NCBI RefSeq assembly: GCF_000503055.1
Contig: NZ_AYVY01000020.1
Coordinates: forward strand, 1-44,872
Source of the DNA: Mesorhizobium sp. LSHC420B00
GTDB taxonomy: Bacteria; Pseudomonadota; Alphaproteobacteria; Rhizobiales; Rhizobiaceae
Direction: 5' to 3'
Length of the DNA: 44,872 bases
The notes below the pieces were generated by a model, which was not told the DNA's origin, made no database searches, and saw only the letters and a program-made list of their open reading frames with translations. Numbering within the stretch: the first letter of the stretch is position 1; each line of letters opens with the position of its first letter. This document shows positions 24,914 to 33,064 of the stretch, piece after piece. The position numbers and the translations under genes were made by a program.

Positions 24914-26532
24914 GTGAAGAGCTGGGACGCGATCGTCATCGGCGGCGGGCATAACGGGCTGGTCAATGCCTGCTACCTGCAGCGTGCCGGGCTCGACGTG
25001 CTGGTCGTCGAGAAGAACGACTGGGTCGGTGGTGCCGCCACCAGCCGCGAGCTGACGCCCGGCTTCCTCTATTCCAACTGCTCCTATGTCTGCTCGCTGT
25101 TCCGCCCGGAGATCATGCGCGACCTCGAGCTGCCGCGCTTCGGCCTGCAGGTGATCTCCTATGAGGGCGGCGCGGTGTTCACCCGCGATGGCGACTATCT
25201 CGCCAACTACCGCGACCACGATGCCCACCGGCGCGAATTCGCGCGGTTCCCCAAACGCGATGCCGAGGCCTATGATCGTTATGCCCGCGACGTGACGCGG
25301 CAGTGCCGCTTCATCCAGCCGCTGCTGATGCGCACGGCGCCCGACCCGACCAGCCTGCGGCCGCGCGACCTTGGCGAACTGCTCTATCTCGGCAAGAAGT
25401 TCACGGGGCTCACTGCGGAGGAAATGGCGCTGACGCTGCGCTTCTGGACCATGTCGATCTCCGACTTTCTCGACGAATATTTCGAGACCGACGTGATCAG
25501 GCGAATTTCGCTTTGTCCGGCATCATCGGCACCGCGCTCGGGCCGATGTCGCCCGGCACCGCCTATGTCCTGCTGCATCATTATATGGGCGAGGTCGACG
25601 GCTCGGTCGGCGCCTGGGGCTATGCGCGCGGCGGCATGGGCGCGGTCACCGAGGCGCTCGCCGCATCCTTCCAGGCTTCGGGCGGCACCATCCGTACCGG
25701 CGCCGAGGTCGACCATGTGCTGATCCGGCGCGGCAAGGCCAATGGCGTGGTGCTGGCCGGCGGCGAGGAAATATACGGCAAGCTCGTGGTTTCCAACGCC
25801 GACGTGAAGCGCACCTTCCTCAAGCTGGTCGAGGAAAAGGAATTGCCCGAGATTTTCCTGCGCCGGGTCAGGAATTTCAAGATCCGCGGCTCGTCAGGCA
25901 AGGTCAACATCGCGCTCGATTCACTGCCGGAATTCCCGGCGCTGCCGAAGGATTCGCCCGTCTATTGTGGCGACATGCATTTCACCGATTCGATCGAGCG
26001 CATGGAGCGTGCCTATGACGACTGGAAGGCCGGGCGCTGGTCGGCCGATCCTTTCCTCGACATGGTGATCCCGACGACGCTCGACCCGACCATGGCTCCA
26101 CCCGGCAAGCATTTCATGAGCTGCTTCGTGCAATATGCGCCACCGAAGGTGGACGGCCGCGGCTGGACCGACGCCGACCGCGACGGCTTTGCCGAAAGCG
26201 TGATCGCGCAGATATCGGACTATTCGCCGGGCTTCCGCGACCGCATCGTCCACATGGAAGTGCGCACGCCGCGCGAGATCGAGGCCGAGGTCGGCCTCAC
26301 CGAAGGCAATATCTTCCAGGGTGAATTGACCTTCGACCAGTTGTTGTTCAACCGCCCCGTGCCGGGCTACGCACAATACCGCTCGCCGGTCGATGGACTC
26401 TACATTTGCGGCTCCTCGACCCATCCCGGTGGCGGCGTCATGGGCGCGCCGGGCCGCAATGCCGCCGCCGAGATCCTGCGTGATCTCGCCAAGCCAAATC
26501 AGCATATGAGCCCGGCCCATGACGTCATCTGA
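24914..26532 (+). pseudogene. Phytoene-desaturase-like FAD oxidoreductase, split by a one-base deletion
   Basis: Most likely start GTG 24914 (AAGG upstream), because ATG 24800 would overlap the operator. FAD motif VIGGGHNGLVNACYLQRAG near residue 8. The frame runs to about base 25500 (FLDEYFETDVI) and then becomes unnatural. The remainder continues one frame back (ANFALSGIIGTALGPMSPGTAY ... SSTHPGGGVMGAPGRNAA) to the stop at 26532. ATCAGGCG at 25497 should read ATCAAGGCG, so one A is missing. The repaired protein has about 540 residues and belongs to the NAD(P)/FAD-dependent PYROXD2-like family. Its stop overlaps the next paralogue by 14 bases. Either an inactivating mutation or an assembly error. 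Confidence 0.8.
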
Positions 26533-28093
26533 CAAATGGGATGTTGTCGTCATCGGCGGCGGCCATAATGGCCTCGTCGCCGCCGCCGTTCTGGCGAAGA
26601 GCGGCCGCAAGGTGCTGGTGCTGGAAGCCGCCGGCGAGGTCGGCGGCGCCGCGCGCACGGAGGAATTCGCGCCCGGATTTCGTGTTTCGTCGATCGCCCA
26701 TCTGCTGAACCGGCTGCACCCCGATGTGGTGAAGGTATTGGAGCTGGAGAAGCACGGGCTGCAGGTCGCACGCGGCGACTTCGCGCCGTCGGTGGTGCTG
26801 GCGAAAAGCGGTCCGCCGCTTTTCCTGCATGGCGCCTATGGCGAGGTGCTGACCGGCACCAGTCCTGCCGAGCAGTCCGCCTGGAAGGAGTTGCGGGCAC
26901 AGCTGCTGCGCTACGCCGGCATCCTGAAGCTGTTCTTGTCACGCCGGCCGCCCGATCTCGGCGCCATGTCGCTCGCCAACACGGCAGCGCTCGGCCAAAC
27001 CGGACTGGCGCTGAAGAAGCTTGGCAAGGAGGACATGCGCGATTTCCTGCGCGTGCTGTTGATGAACGTTGCCGACCTGCTCGACGAGCAGCTTGCCGAC
27101 GACCGGCTGAAGGGCCTGCTTGCCTTCGACGCTACGCTCGGCAGCCATCTTGGCCCGCGCTCGCCGACCTCGCTGCTCGGTCTCTATTACCGCCTGGCCG
27201 GCGAGACCGGCGGTTCCGCCGGCGCGCAGATGATGCCGAAGGGCGGCATGGGCGCCGTCATAGCCGCCATTCGCGCATCGGCGCAACAGGCCGGCGTGAC
27301 CATCCGCACCGCGACGCCGGTGGCAAAGATTATCGTCGAGAAGTGCCGCGCCGTCGGCGTGCTGCTCGACAGCGGCGAGGAAATCCGCGCGACAACGGTC
27401 GTGTCCGCCATCAACCCGGCGACGACCATGGTCGACCTTGTCGGCCCGCGTGAAGTCGACACCGGCTTCGTTCGCAAGGTCGGCAATATCCGCATGAAGG
27501 GCGATGCTGCGAAGCTCAATCTGGCGCTCGACCAGCCACCGCAATTCGTCGGCGTCGATGCCGCCGGCCACCGTGGCCGTCTCGTCATCGCGCCCTCGAC
27601 CGATCATGTCGAGCGCGCCTTCAACCCGTCGAAATATGGCGAATTCTCACCCGAACCGGTGATGGAGATCACGCTGCCCTCGCTGTCGGACGCCTCGCTC
27701 GCGCCCGAGGGGGCCTGCGTGCTGTCCGCGGTGGTGCAATACGCCCCCTATGCCTTGAAAGAGGGCTGGAGCGTCGGCAAGCCGAAATTCCTCAAAGTCT
27801 TAATGGCTGAACTCGAGGCTTATGCGCCGGGAATCGGCGGCAGCGTGCTCCATGCCGACCTGCTGACGCCGGCCGACATCGAGGCGCGCTACCGGATGCC
27901 GGGTGGGCACTGGCACCACGGCGAACTGCAGGCCGACCAGATGCTGATGTCACGGCCGATCTCCGGCTGGTCCGGCTACGACACGCCGGTGGACGGGCTG
28001 TTCCTTGCAGGCGCCGGCTCGCATCCGGGCGGCGGGGTCTCCGGCGTGCCGGGCCTGAATGCCGCAAGGCGCATCATTACGGTGAGGGGGTAG
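26519..28093 (+). CDS. Phytoene-desaturase-like NAD(P)/FAD-dependent oxidoreductase (intact paralogue)
   Basis: 524 residues from ATG 26519. FAD motif VVIGGGHNGLVAAAVLAKSG (about 9-28), LVLEAAGEVGGAARTEEF, a central substrate domain and the C-terminal FAD closure VDGLFLAGAGSHPGGGVSGVPGLNAA. The family (PYROXD2/CrtI-like) dehydrogenates various small or lipid substrates; here the amine-cluster setting argues against carotenoids. Cytosolic. The 14-base overlap with the upstream paralogue suggests coupled translation and possibly a heteromeric enzyme, which the upstream frameshift would impair. Confidence 0.88.
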   Translation: MTSSDKWDVVVIGGGHNGLVAAAVLAKSGRKVLVLEAAGEVGGAARTEEFAPGFRVSSIAHLLNRLHPDVVKVLELEKHGLQVARGDFAPSVVLAKSGPPLFLHGAYGEVLTGTSPAEQSAWKELRAQLLRYAGILKLFLSRRPPDLGAMSLANTAALGQTGLALKKLGKEDMRDFLRVLLMNVADLLDEQLADDRLKGLLAFDATLGSHLGPRSPTSLLGLYYRLAGETGGSAGAQMMPKGGMGAVIAAIRASAQQAGVTIRTATPVAKIIVEKCRAVGVLLDSGEEIRATTVVSAINPATTMVDLVGPREVDTGFVRKVGNIRMKGDAAKLNLALDQPPQFVGVDAAGHRGRLVIAPSTDHVERAFNPSKYGEFSPEPVMEITLPSLSDASLAPEGACVLSAVVQYAPYALKEGWSVGKPKFLKVLMAELEAYAPGIGGSVLHADLLTPADIEARYRMPGGHWHHGELQADQMLMSRPISGWSGYDTPVDGLFLAGAGSHPGGGVSGVPGLNAARRIITVRG

Positions 28094-28145
28094 CTGTCAT
28101 GGTGCAACGAGCCAAGACCGTGCTCCACGGCGAAAGAACGCCGTG

Positions 28146-29378
28146 ATGAACCATCAGCCCATTGGCCCATCCGATGCCCGCATCGCGGCACAATCCCATT
28201 TCCGCAGTTTGCGCCTCGACACGCCGTTCCAGGCGCGCATTGATGCGCTGGCGAAGACGAACGACTGGTACAATTGGGCCGGCTATCGCGCCCCACATTC
28301 CCTATGGGACGAGGATCTCGAATATTTCGCCATCCGCAGCCAGGCCGCTCTGTTCGACATCTCGCCGATGACGAAGTACCGCATCGAGGGACCGGATGCC
28401 GAGACCTTCCTCGACCGCCTGACATTGCGCGACGTAACTAGGCTGAAGCCCGGCCGCGTCAACTACACCGCCTGGTGCGACGATCAGGGCTTTGTCCTCG
28501 ACGACGGCACGTTGTTTCGGCTATCGCCGACACGGTTCCGGCTGTGCTCGCAGGAGCGGCATCTGCCGTGGCTTCTGGACAGCGCCATTGGCTTCGACGT
28601 GGCGGTTGAAGAAGAGACCGAAACCGTCGCCGGCCTCGCCTTGCAAGGCCCGACCTCCTTTGCCGTGCTGCGCGATGTAGGTTTTGCAGGTATAGAAAAA
28701 CTGAAAATATTCGACCTCGCCGAGTTTCCGCATGACGGCGTCACCATCACCATCTCGCGCACCGGCTTCACCGGCGATCTCGGCTACGAGTTGTTCGTGC
28801 AAACGGATAAGGCGCTCAGCCTCTGGGATCGGCTGATGACGGCGGGCGAGCTGCGCGGCATCCGCGCCATCGGCTACGCCGCATTGAACCGCGCCCGGCT
28901 CCAAGCCGGGCTGATCGTCGCCAATGCAGATTTCGTCACCGCCGAGCATGCCATCCGCGCCGATCGCCTGCGCATGCCGGACGAGATCGGCCTCGGCTTC
29001 ATGGTCGACTTGGAAAAGGGTCATTTCAACGGCCGCCGCGCAATACTCCACGCACGGGCGAAGAAGCGTCTTCGCCATGTCCTGGTCGGGTTGCAGATCG
29101 AGGGCAATATCCCGGCCGAGCACGCGATCGTCTACCACAGGAAAAGCCAGGAGGTCGGGCTGGTCAGCGCCGCCATGTGGTCGCCAATGGCCAAGCGCAA
29201 CATCGCCATCGCCTCGCTGACGCGGCCGTTCGGCGAGACCATCGTCGACGACCTCTGGGTCGAGATCTACGCCATGCGCGAGCTGCAGTACCAGAAGCTG
29301 ATGAAGCGGGCCAAAATCGTGGCGCGGCCGTTCGTCAGGCTCGACCGCCGCACCGCCAATCCGCCCGCGGATTTCTGA
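28146..29378 (+). CDS. GcvT-family folate-dependent aminomethyltransferase/demethylase
   Basis: 410 residues from ATG 28146 (GAAAG upstream; the GTG at 28143 is equivalent). GcvT pattern: DISPMTKYRIEGPDAETFLDRL, VNYTAWCDDQGFVLDDGTLFRL, LALQGPTSFAVL, ISRTGFTGDLGYELFV and the C-terminal barrel (EVGLVSAAMWSPMAKRNIAIASL). These proteins bind tetrahydrofolate and accept one-carbon units from aminomethyl groups, as in glycine cleavage, dimethylglycine, or DMSP demethylation. No P or H protein genes are nearby, so a role in demethylating an amine rather than glycine cleavage is likely. Follows the FAD enzyme by 52 bases in the same operon. Confidence 0.9.
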   Translation: MNHQPIGPSDARIAAQSHFRSLRLDTPFQARIDALAKTNDWYNWAGYRAPHSLWDEDLEYFAIRSQAALFDISPMTKYRIEGPDAETFLDRLTLRDVTRLKPGRVNYTAWCDDQGFVLDDGTLFRLSPTRFRLCSQERHLPWLLDSAIGFDVAVEEETETVAGLALQGPTSFAVLRDVGFAGIEKLKIFDLAEFPHDGVTITISRTGFTGDLGYELFVQTDKALSLWDRLMTAGELRGIRAIGYAALNRARLQAGLIVANADFVTAEHAIRADRLRMPDEIGLGFMVDLEKGHFNGRRAILHARAKKRLRHVLVGLQIEGNIPAEHAIVYHRKSQEVGLVSAAMWSPMAKRNIAIASLTRPFGETIVDDLWVEIYAMRELQYQKLMKRAKIVARPFVRLDRRTANPPADF

Positions 29379-29380
29379 GC

Positions 29381-29641
29381 ATGTCCGACGAAGCCGAACG
29401 TCATGAGGATGACGCCGAAGCCGCCGAACAGTGGCAGCTGGTCAACACGCCGCTCGGCGAAAAATGGTCGGGCCGCACCCGCTATGCCGCGGCCATGTTC
29501 TTCTACAAACGCGGCGAGATGAGCGCTGAAACGCTGGAGGTCTACCGCATTTGTGCGAGGCTGGACTCGACCGATCCGCTGCCGATCATCCGCGATCGCG
29601 GCATTGGCCAGGACTGGCTTAAACGCATAGGTTTTGAATAA
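29381..29641 (+). CDS. Small conserved-looking protein, last gene of the FAD/GcvT operon
   Basis: 86 residues from ATG 29381, two bases after the GcvT-like stop. Acidic N-terminus (SDEAERHEDDAEAAEQW), then VNTPLGEKWSGRTRYAAAMFFYKRGEMSAETLEVYRIC and a basic end. No signal peptide or membrane segment, and no family I recognise. The tight spacing suggests a subunit or helper of the GcvT-like or FAD enzymes. Confidence 0.75.
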   Translation: MSDEAERHEDDAEAAEQWQLVNTPLGEKWSGRTRYAAAMFFYKRGEMSAETLEVYRICARLDSTDPLPIIRDRGIGQDWLKRIGFE

Positions 29642-29729
29642 CTCGCCCTGGGGCGTGTTGAGATTCAGGTCAGGCCGAGTCGAAAATTGTGGGTTCCGAG
29701 AACCGGAGCGGAGCGTACTTTTGGGTGCC

Positions 29730-30788
29730 CTAGCCGATGGTCTTTTCCAGCATACTGAGCCAATTGCGATAGGCGATCTTCTCGATCAACGCGCGCCCGA
29801 AGCCGCGTGCTGCGAACGCGTCGAGCAGCTTCGGCATGCCGGCAACGTCGCCGATCACGGCAGGAATCATGGCGCCGTCGAAATCCGAGCCGAGGCCAAC
29901 GCCGTCTTCGCCCAGCGCCTGCAGCAGCGAATCGACATGGCGCACCATGATGTCGAGGCTGGTGTCGGCGTTCATCCTGCCGTCCTCACGCAGGAACCCG
30001 GTGGCGAAGTTCAGCCCGACCATGCCGCCCGAGTCGCGGATTGCGCCGAGCTGCCATTCGGTGAGGTTGCGCGAATGGCCGCAAATCGCGTGCACGTTGG
30101 AGTGGGTCGCGACCAGCGGTGCATCGCTGATTTCGACGACGTCGCGAAAACCTTTTTCGTTGAGATGCGAAAGATCGATCATGATCTTCAGCTGGTTGCA
30201 GGCTTTCACCAGCGCCTTGCCGGCATCGGTCAGCCCTGGCCCTGTATCGGGCGACGACGGAAAACGGAACGGCACGCCGTGGCCGAAGGCATTGGGACGG
30301 CTCCAGACGATACCGAGCGAACGCAGGCCGGCTGCGTGGAGGACGTCAAGCAGGGTGAGCTCAGGATCGATCGCCTCGACCCCTTCGATATGGAACACCG
30401 CCGCGATCGAGCCTTGCGCCATCGCCTTCCTCACGTCGCCGGCGCTGCGGCAAACGGTGAGCGCCGAAGCCCGCTCCAGCCTGAACAGGATCGAGGCCAT
30501 CGCCATGGTGGAGTTGAGCGCATCGGCGCGCGGAACCTCGGGCGGCAAGGGCTCGCTGTCACTCGGCGCCAGCGGCACCGAGCCGCGTTTGGATTTCTCG
30601 ACAGGCGGCGGGAAGATCGCGAACATGCCGCCGGCAAATCCGCCTTTCTTCGCGCGCGGCAGGTCGATATGGCCACCCGGCGTCCCCTCGACGAACAGCT
30701 TTTCGACGTCCGCATCCTTCGACTGGTAGAGCCTGAGCAGCGTATCGTTGTGGCCGTCGAAGACGGGAACGAGATCGGATTCGGTCAT
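29730..30788 (-). CDS. Membrane dipeptidase family (M19) zinc hydrolase
   Basis: 352 residues from ATG 30788; the upstream ribosome binding site is weak. M19 zinc-site pattern in order: FDGHNDTLLRL (His and Asp), a Glu in FHIEGVEAID, IDLSHLNEKGFRDV, ATHSNVHAICGHSRNLT (His ligands) and GLGSDFDGA. The family cleaves dipeptides or other amides, including D-amino acid peptides. No signal peptide is seen, so it is cytosolic. Members of this family occur beside glycine betaine catabolic genes in pseudomonads, so a link to the amine cluster upstream is possible, although this gene is convergent with it. Confidence 0.9.
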   Translation of the reverse strand: MTESDLVPVFDGHNDTLLRLYQSKDADVEKLFVEGTPGGHIDLPRAKKGGFAGGMFAIFPPPVEKSKRGSVPLAPSDSEPLPPEVPRADALNSTMAMASILFRLERASALTVCRSAGDVRKAMAQGSIAAVFHIEGVEAIDPELTLLDVLHAAGLRSLGIVWSRPNAFGHGVPFRFPSSPDTGPGLTDAGKALVKACNQLKIMIDLSHLNEKGFRDVVEISDAPLVATHSNVHAICGHSRNLTEWQLGAIRDSGGMVGLNFATGFLREDGRMNADTSLDIMVRHVDSLLQALGEDGVGLGSDFDGAMIPAVIGDVAGMPKLLDAFAARGFGRALIEKIAYRNWLSMLEKTIG

Positions 30789-30974
30789 GGAGGGCCATTC
30801 GGTTGAAGTGGTCGGGCCGCAGACGGCGAGCCGGTTTGTTGGCAATACTTAGGCAAGACGGGCGCTTTTCGCAAATCCCGCATGTTGCCGGTGTGTTTGT
30901 ACGCCTCCAATGGCCGAAGAGGCCCGCGGTAAAGCCGCGCACCCTTTCTCCTGTCATTCATCGATGGCTGTCTC

Positions 30975-31274
30975 TTACCGCTTCAGCACGTCCGCCCATT
31001 CCGGATGGCGACGGAACTGGGCATTGGCGAACGGGCAAAGCGGGATGATCGTTTTGCCCGCCGCACGCGCATCCTCGACGGCACGGGTGACCAGGCGAAG
31101 CCCCGCGCCCTGGCCGCGAAATGCATCCGGCACTTCGGTATGGTCGATGATGATCTGGTGCTCGCCGATCTTGGTGAAAGTCATCTCCGCCTCGGCGCCG
31201 CCCGGCCCACGCAGGAGATAGCGGCCCTTCGAGCCGCGGTCCTGCAGTTCGATCTCCGGCAATAGGTCAGACAT
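30975..31274 (-). CDS. Small GCN5-like N-acetyltransferase (YidJ type)
   Basis: 99 residues from ATG 31274 (AAAGGA upstream). The start overlaps the hydrolase stop by 8 bases, indicating coupling. Features of the small Gcn5-like family: GGAEAEMTFTKIGEHQIIIDHTEVPDAFRGQGAGLRLV, with the acetyl-CoA loop RGQGAG, and the ending PLCPFANAQFRRHPEWADVL. Soluble. These minimal proteins lack part of the GNAT fold, and their acceptors are unknown. Third gene of the VOC-hydrolase-GNAT operon. Confidence 0.88.
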   Translation of the reverse strand: MSDLLPEIELQDRGSKGRYLLRGPGGAEAEMTFTKIGEHQIIIDHTEVPDAFRGQGAGLRLVTRAVEDARAAGKTIIPLCPFANAQFRRHPEWADVLKR

Positions 31275-31902
31275 GGCTTGCGGTCCTTTCGTCCGGCGCC
31301 ACGGCGAACAACCGCCGCGCCGCCTCGATCTCGCTCGGCCGCACCTCATGGCCGCCGTCATGCCACTCGACTGTGACATCGGCGCCATCGGCGCGCAAAT
31401 AGGCTTCGAGCCGCACCGTCAAATTAGGCGGACAGATCGGGTCCCGCCTGCCGGCGGTGACCAGGATGTGACTGCCGCCAAGGCTGCCCTTGACCTCCGG
31501 CTCGAACGGGATCAGCGGATGCATCAGCACCGTTGCGTCGAACAGCGACGGCTCGGCAAACAGCACCGAGGCCAGGATGTTGGCGCCGTTGGAGTAACCG
31601 AGGCCGAGCACCGAAGATGGCTTTGCCGCCTCGACATGTGCCTTGACGAAGCCGGCCATCTTCTCTGTCGCTCGCGTGAGGTCGCCCATGTCGTAGACGC
31701 CCTCGCCGGCGCGGCGAAAGAAGCGTGCAGCGTCTTGTTCCGAAACATCGCCGCGCGGAGCGACGATCGTCGCCTGCGGCACAAGATCGCGTCCAAGCGA
31801 CAGAAGCTGGGCCTCGTCGCCGCCGGTGCCATGGAAGACGAAGAGCAGCGGTCCATCAGGCGAACCGGGCAGCACCTTGTGAATATACGAATCCTTACTC
31901 AC
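31267..31902 (-). CDS. Alpha/beta hydrolase, phospholipase/carboxylesterase (MhqD-like)
   Basis: 211 residues from GTG 31902 (GAGGG upstream). Oxyanion HGTGGDEAQLL, nucleophile elbow GLGYSNGAN (Ser), Asp in VTAGRRDPICPP and His in WHDGGHEV form the catalytic triad of the short carboxylesterase family. Bacillus MhqD, which lies beside a dioxygenase in the quinone-responsive mhq operons, belongs here. The order VOC dioxygenase then hydrolase on one transcript, ten bases apart, supports a role in handling quinones or related electrophiles. Cytosolic. Confidence 0.88.
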   Translation of the reverse strand: MSKDSYIHKVLPGSPDGPLLFVFHGTGGDEAQLLSLGRDLVPQATIVAPRGDVSEQDAARFFRRAGEGVYDMGDLTRATEKMAGFVKAHVEAAKPSSVLGLGYSNGANILASVLFAEPSLFDATVLMHPLIPFEPEVKGSLGGSHILVTAGRRDPICPPNLTVRLEAYLRADGADVTVEWHDGGHEVRPSEIEAARRLFAVAPDERTASHV

Positions 31903-31912
31903 GACGTTGCCC

Positions 31913-32845
31913 TCAGTCTTCCAGTTTCTGCAGATGCTGCTCGAGATAGGGCCGCAAATGCTGGTGTTGTGACGGCAGCTTCAGCGCCTCACCAAGATGG
32001 GCGGTGTCCTCGTCGCGGTCGAAGCCGGGCTCGTTGGTAGCGACTTCGAACAGCACGCCGCCCGGTGTGCGGAAGTAGATCGCCCAGAAATAGTCGCGGT
32101 CGATTACCGGCGTCACCTGATAACCGGTATCGAGCAGCGCCTTGCGCACTTCGAGCTGCTTGGCGCGGTTCTCGACGGCGAAGGCGACATGGTGGACCGA
32201 GCCGGCGCCGAGATTGGCGAAGCCGGCCCCTGGCAGCGATTCGATATCGACGACATCGGCGCCGTTGCCGTTCTTCACCGTTAGCCGCCTGACATTGCCG
32301 GACTTGTCGACCTCCTCATAACCCATGAATTTCAGCAACTCTTCGGTGGCGCCACTATCTTTCAGCCTGAGCGACACTGAGTGAAAGCCGCGGATCGCCT
32401 CGTCAGTGGGAATGCCACCCTTGGCCCAGGGCGCTCGGCTGTCCGCTCTGTCCTCGACCAGCGCAAAACCGTCGCCGTCGGGACCGGCGAAGGCAAGACG
32501 CTTCTCGCCGAACGTCTCCTCGCGAGAAAGCCCTGTGACACCTTGCTCGGCAAACCGTTTCTCCCAATAGCCGAGCGTGCCCTCGGGCACCGAGTAAGTG
32601 GTTGTGCCGACTTCGCCGACTCCATGGCGGCCCTTGCCGATGTTGGGGAAGGGGAAATAGGTCATCACCGAGCCGGGCATGCCGACCTCGTCGCCGTAAT
32701 AGAGGTGGTAGACGTCGGGCGCGTCGAAATTGACGGTTTTCTTGACCCGCCGCAGGCCGAGCGTCCCGGTGAAGAATTCATTGTTCTGGCGCGCGTCGCT
32801 GGCCATCGAGGTGACGTGATGCAGGCCCTTGACCTGGTCGAGCAT
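31913..32845 (-). CDS. VOC-family ring-cleaving dioxygenase (MhqO/MhqA-like)
   Basis: 310 residues from ATG 32845, preceded by GGAAGGAG, which excludes the longer frame. Two glyoxalase/bleomycin-resistance modules: residues about 5-140 (GLHHVTSMASDARQNNEFF, VGMPGSVMTYFPF) and 150-290 (GFHSVSLRL, SVHHVAFAVENRAKQ, YFRTPGGVLFEVATNEPG). His, His and Glu in the HHVT, HHVAF and FEVAT blocks are the likely iron ligands. The family opens hydroquinone-like rings in an Fe(II)-dependent manner. First gene of a three-gene detoxification operon, divergent from the sulfatase-fold gene. Confidence 0.9.
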   Translation of the reverse strand: MLDQVKGLHHVTSMASDARQNNEFFTGTLGLRRVKKTVNFDAPDVYHLYYGDEVGMPGSVMTYFPFPNIGKGRHGVGEVGTTTYSVPEGTLGYWEKRFAEQGVTGLSREETFGEKRLAFAGPDGDGFALVEDRADSRAPWAKGGIPTDEAIRGFHSVSLRLKDSGATEELLKFMGYEEVDKSGNVRRLTVKNGNGADVVDIESLPGAGFANLGAGSVHHVAFAVENRAKQLEVRKALLDTGYQVTPVIDRDYFWAIYFRTPGGVLFEVATNEPGFDRDEDTAHLGEALKLPSQHQHLRPYLEQHLQKLED

Positions 32846-32957
32846 GTTTCTGCTCCTTCCCTTGTACTGGTGCGGCCCTTGCCGCTGTCCACGCAAATAT
32901 GAGGATCCGGCTCCTGGCTGCAAAGATGGCAAACACAGAATGGACTGTGCTGTTAAA

Positions 32958-32984
32958 GTGAACGATCAAACAGGTTTTGTTCAC
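32958..32984. promoter_or_regulatory. Inverted repeat in the divergent region, operator candidate
   Basis: GTGAAC (32958-32963) and GTTCAC (32979-32984) form an inverted repeat with centres 21 bp apart, in the 219-base region between the dioxygenase operon and the sulfatase-fold gene. A MarR-type or other dimeric regulator could bind. No regulator gene is adjacent. Confidence 0.35.
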
Positions 32985-33064
32985 CATTCGGCAAACTGGA
33001 CCGGCTTGCATATTCGCCGAAATTGCGCTCCATGAGCGACGTAGCCGGCATGAGGATATAGCGG

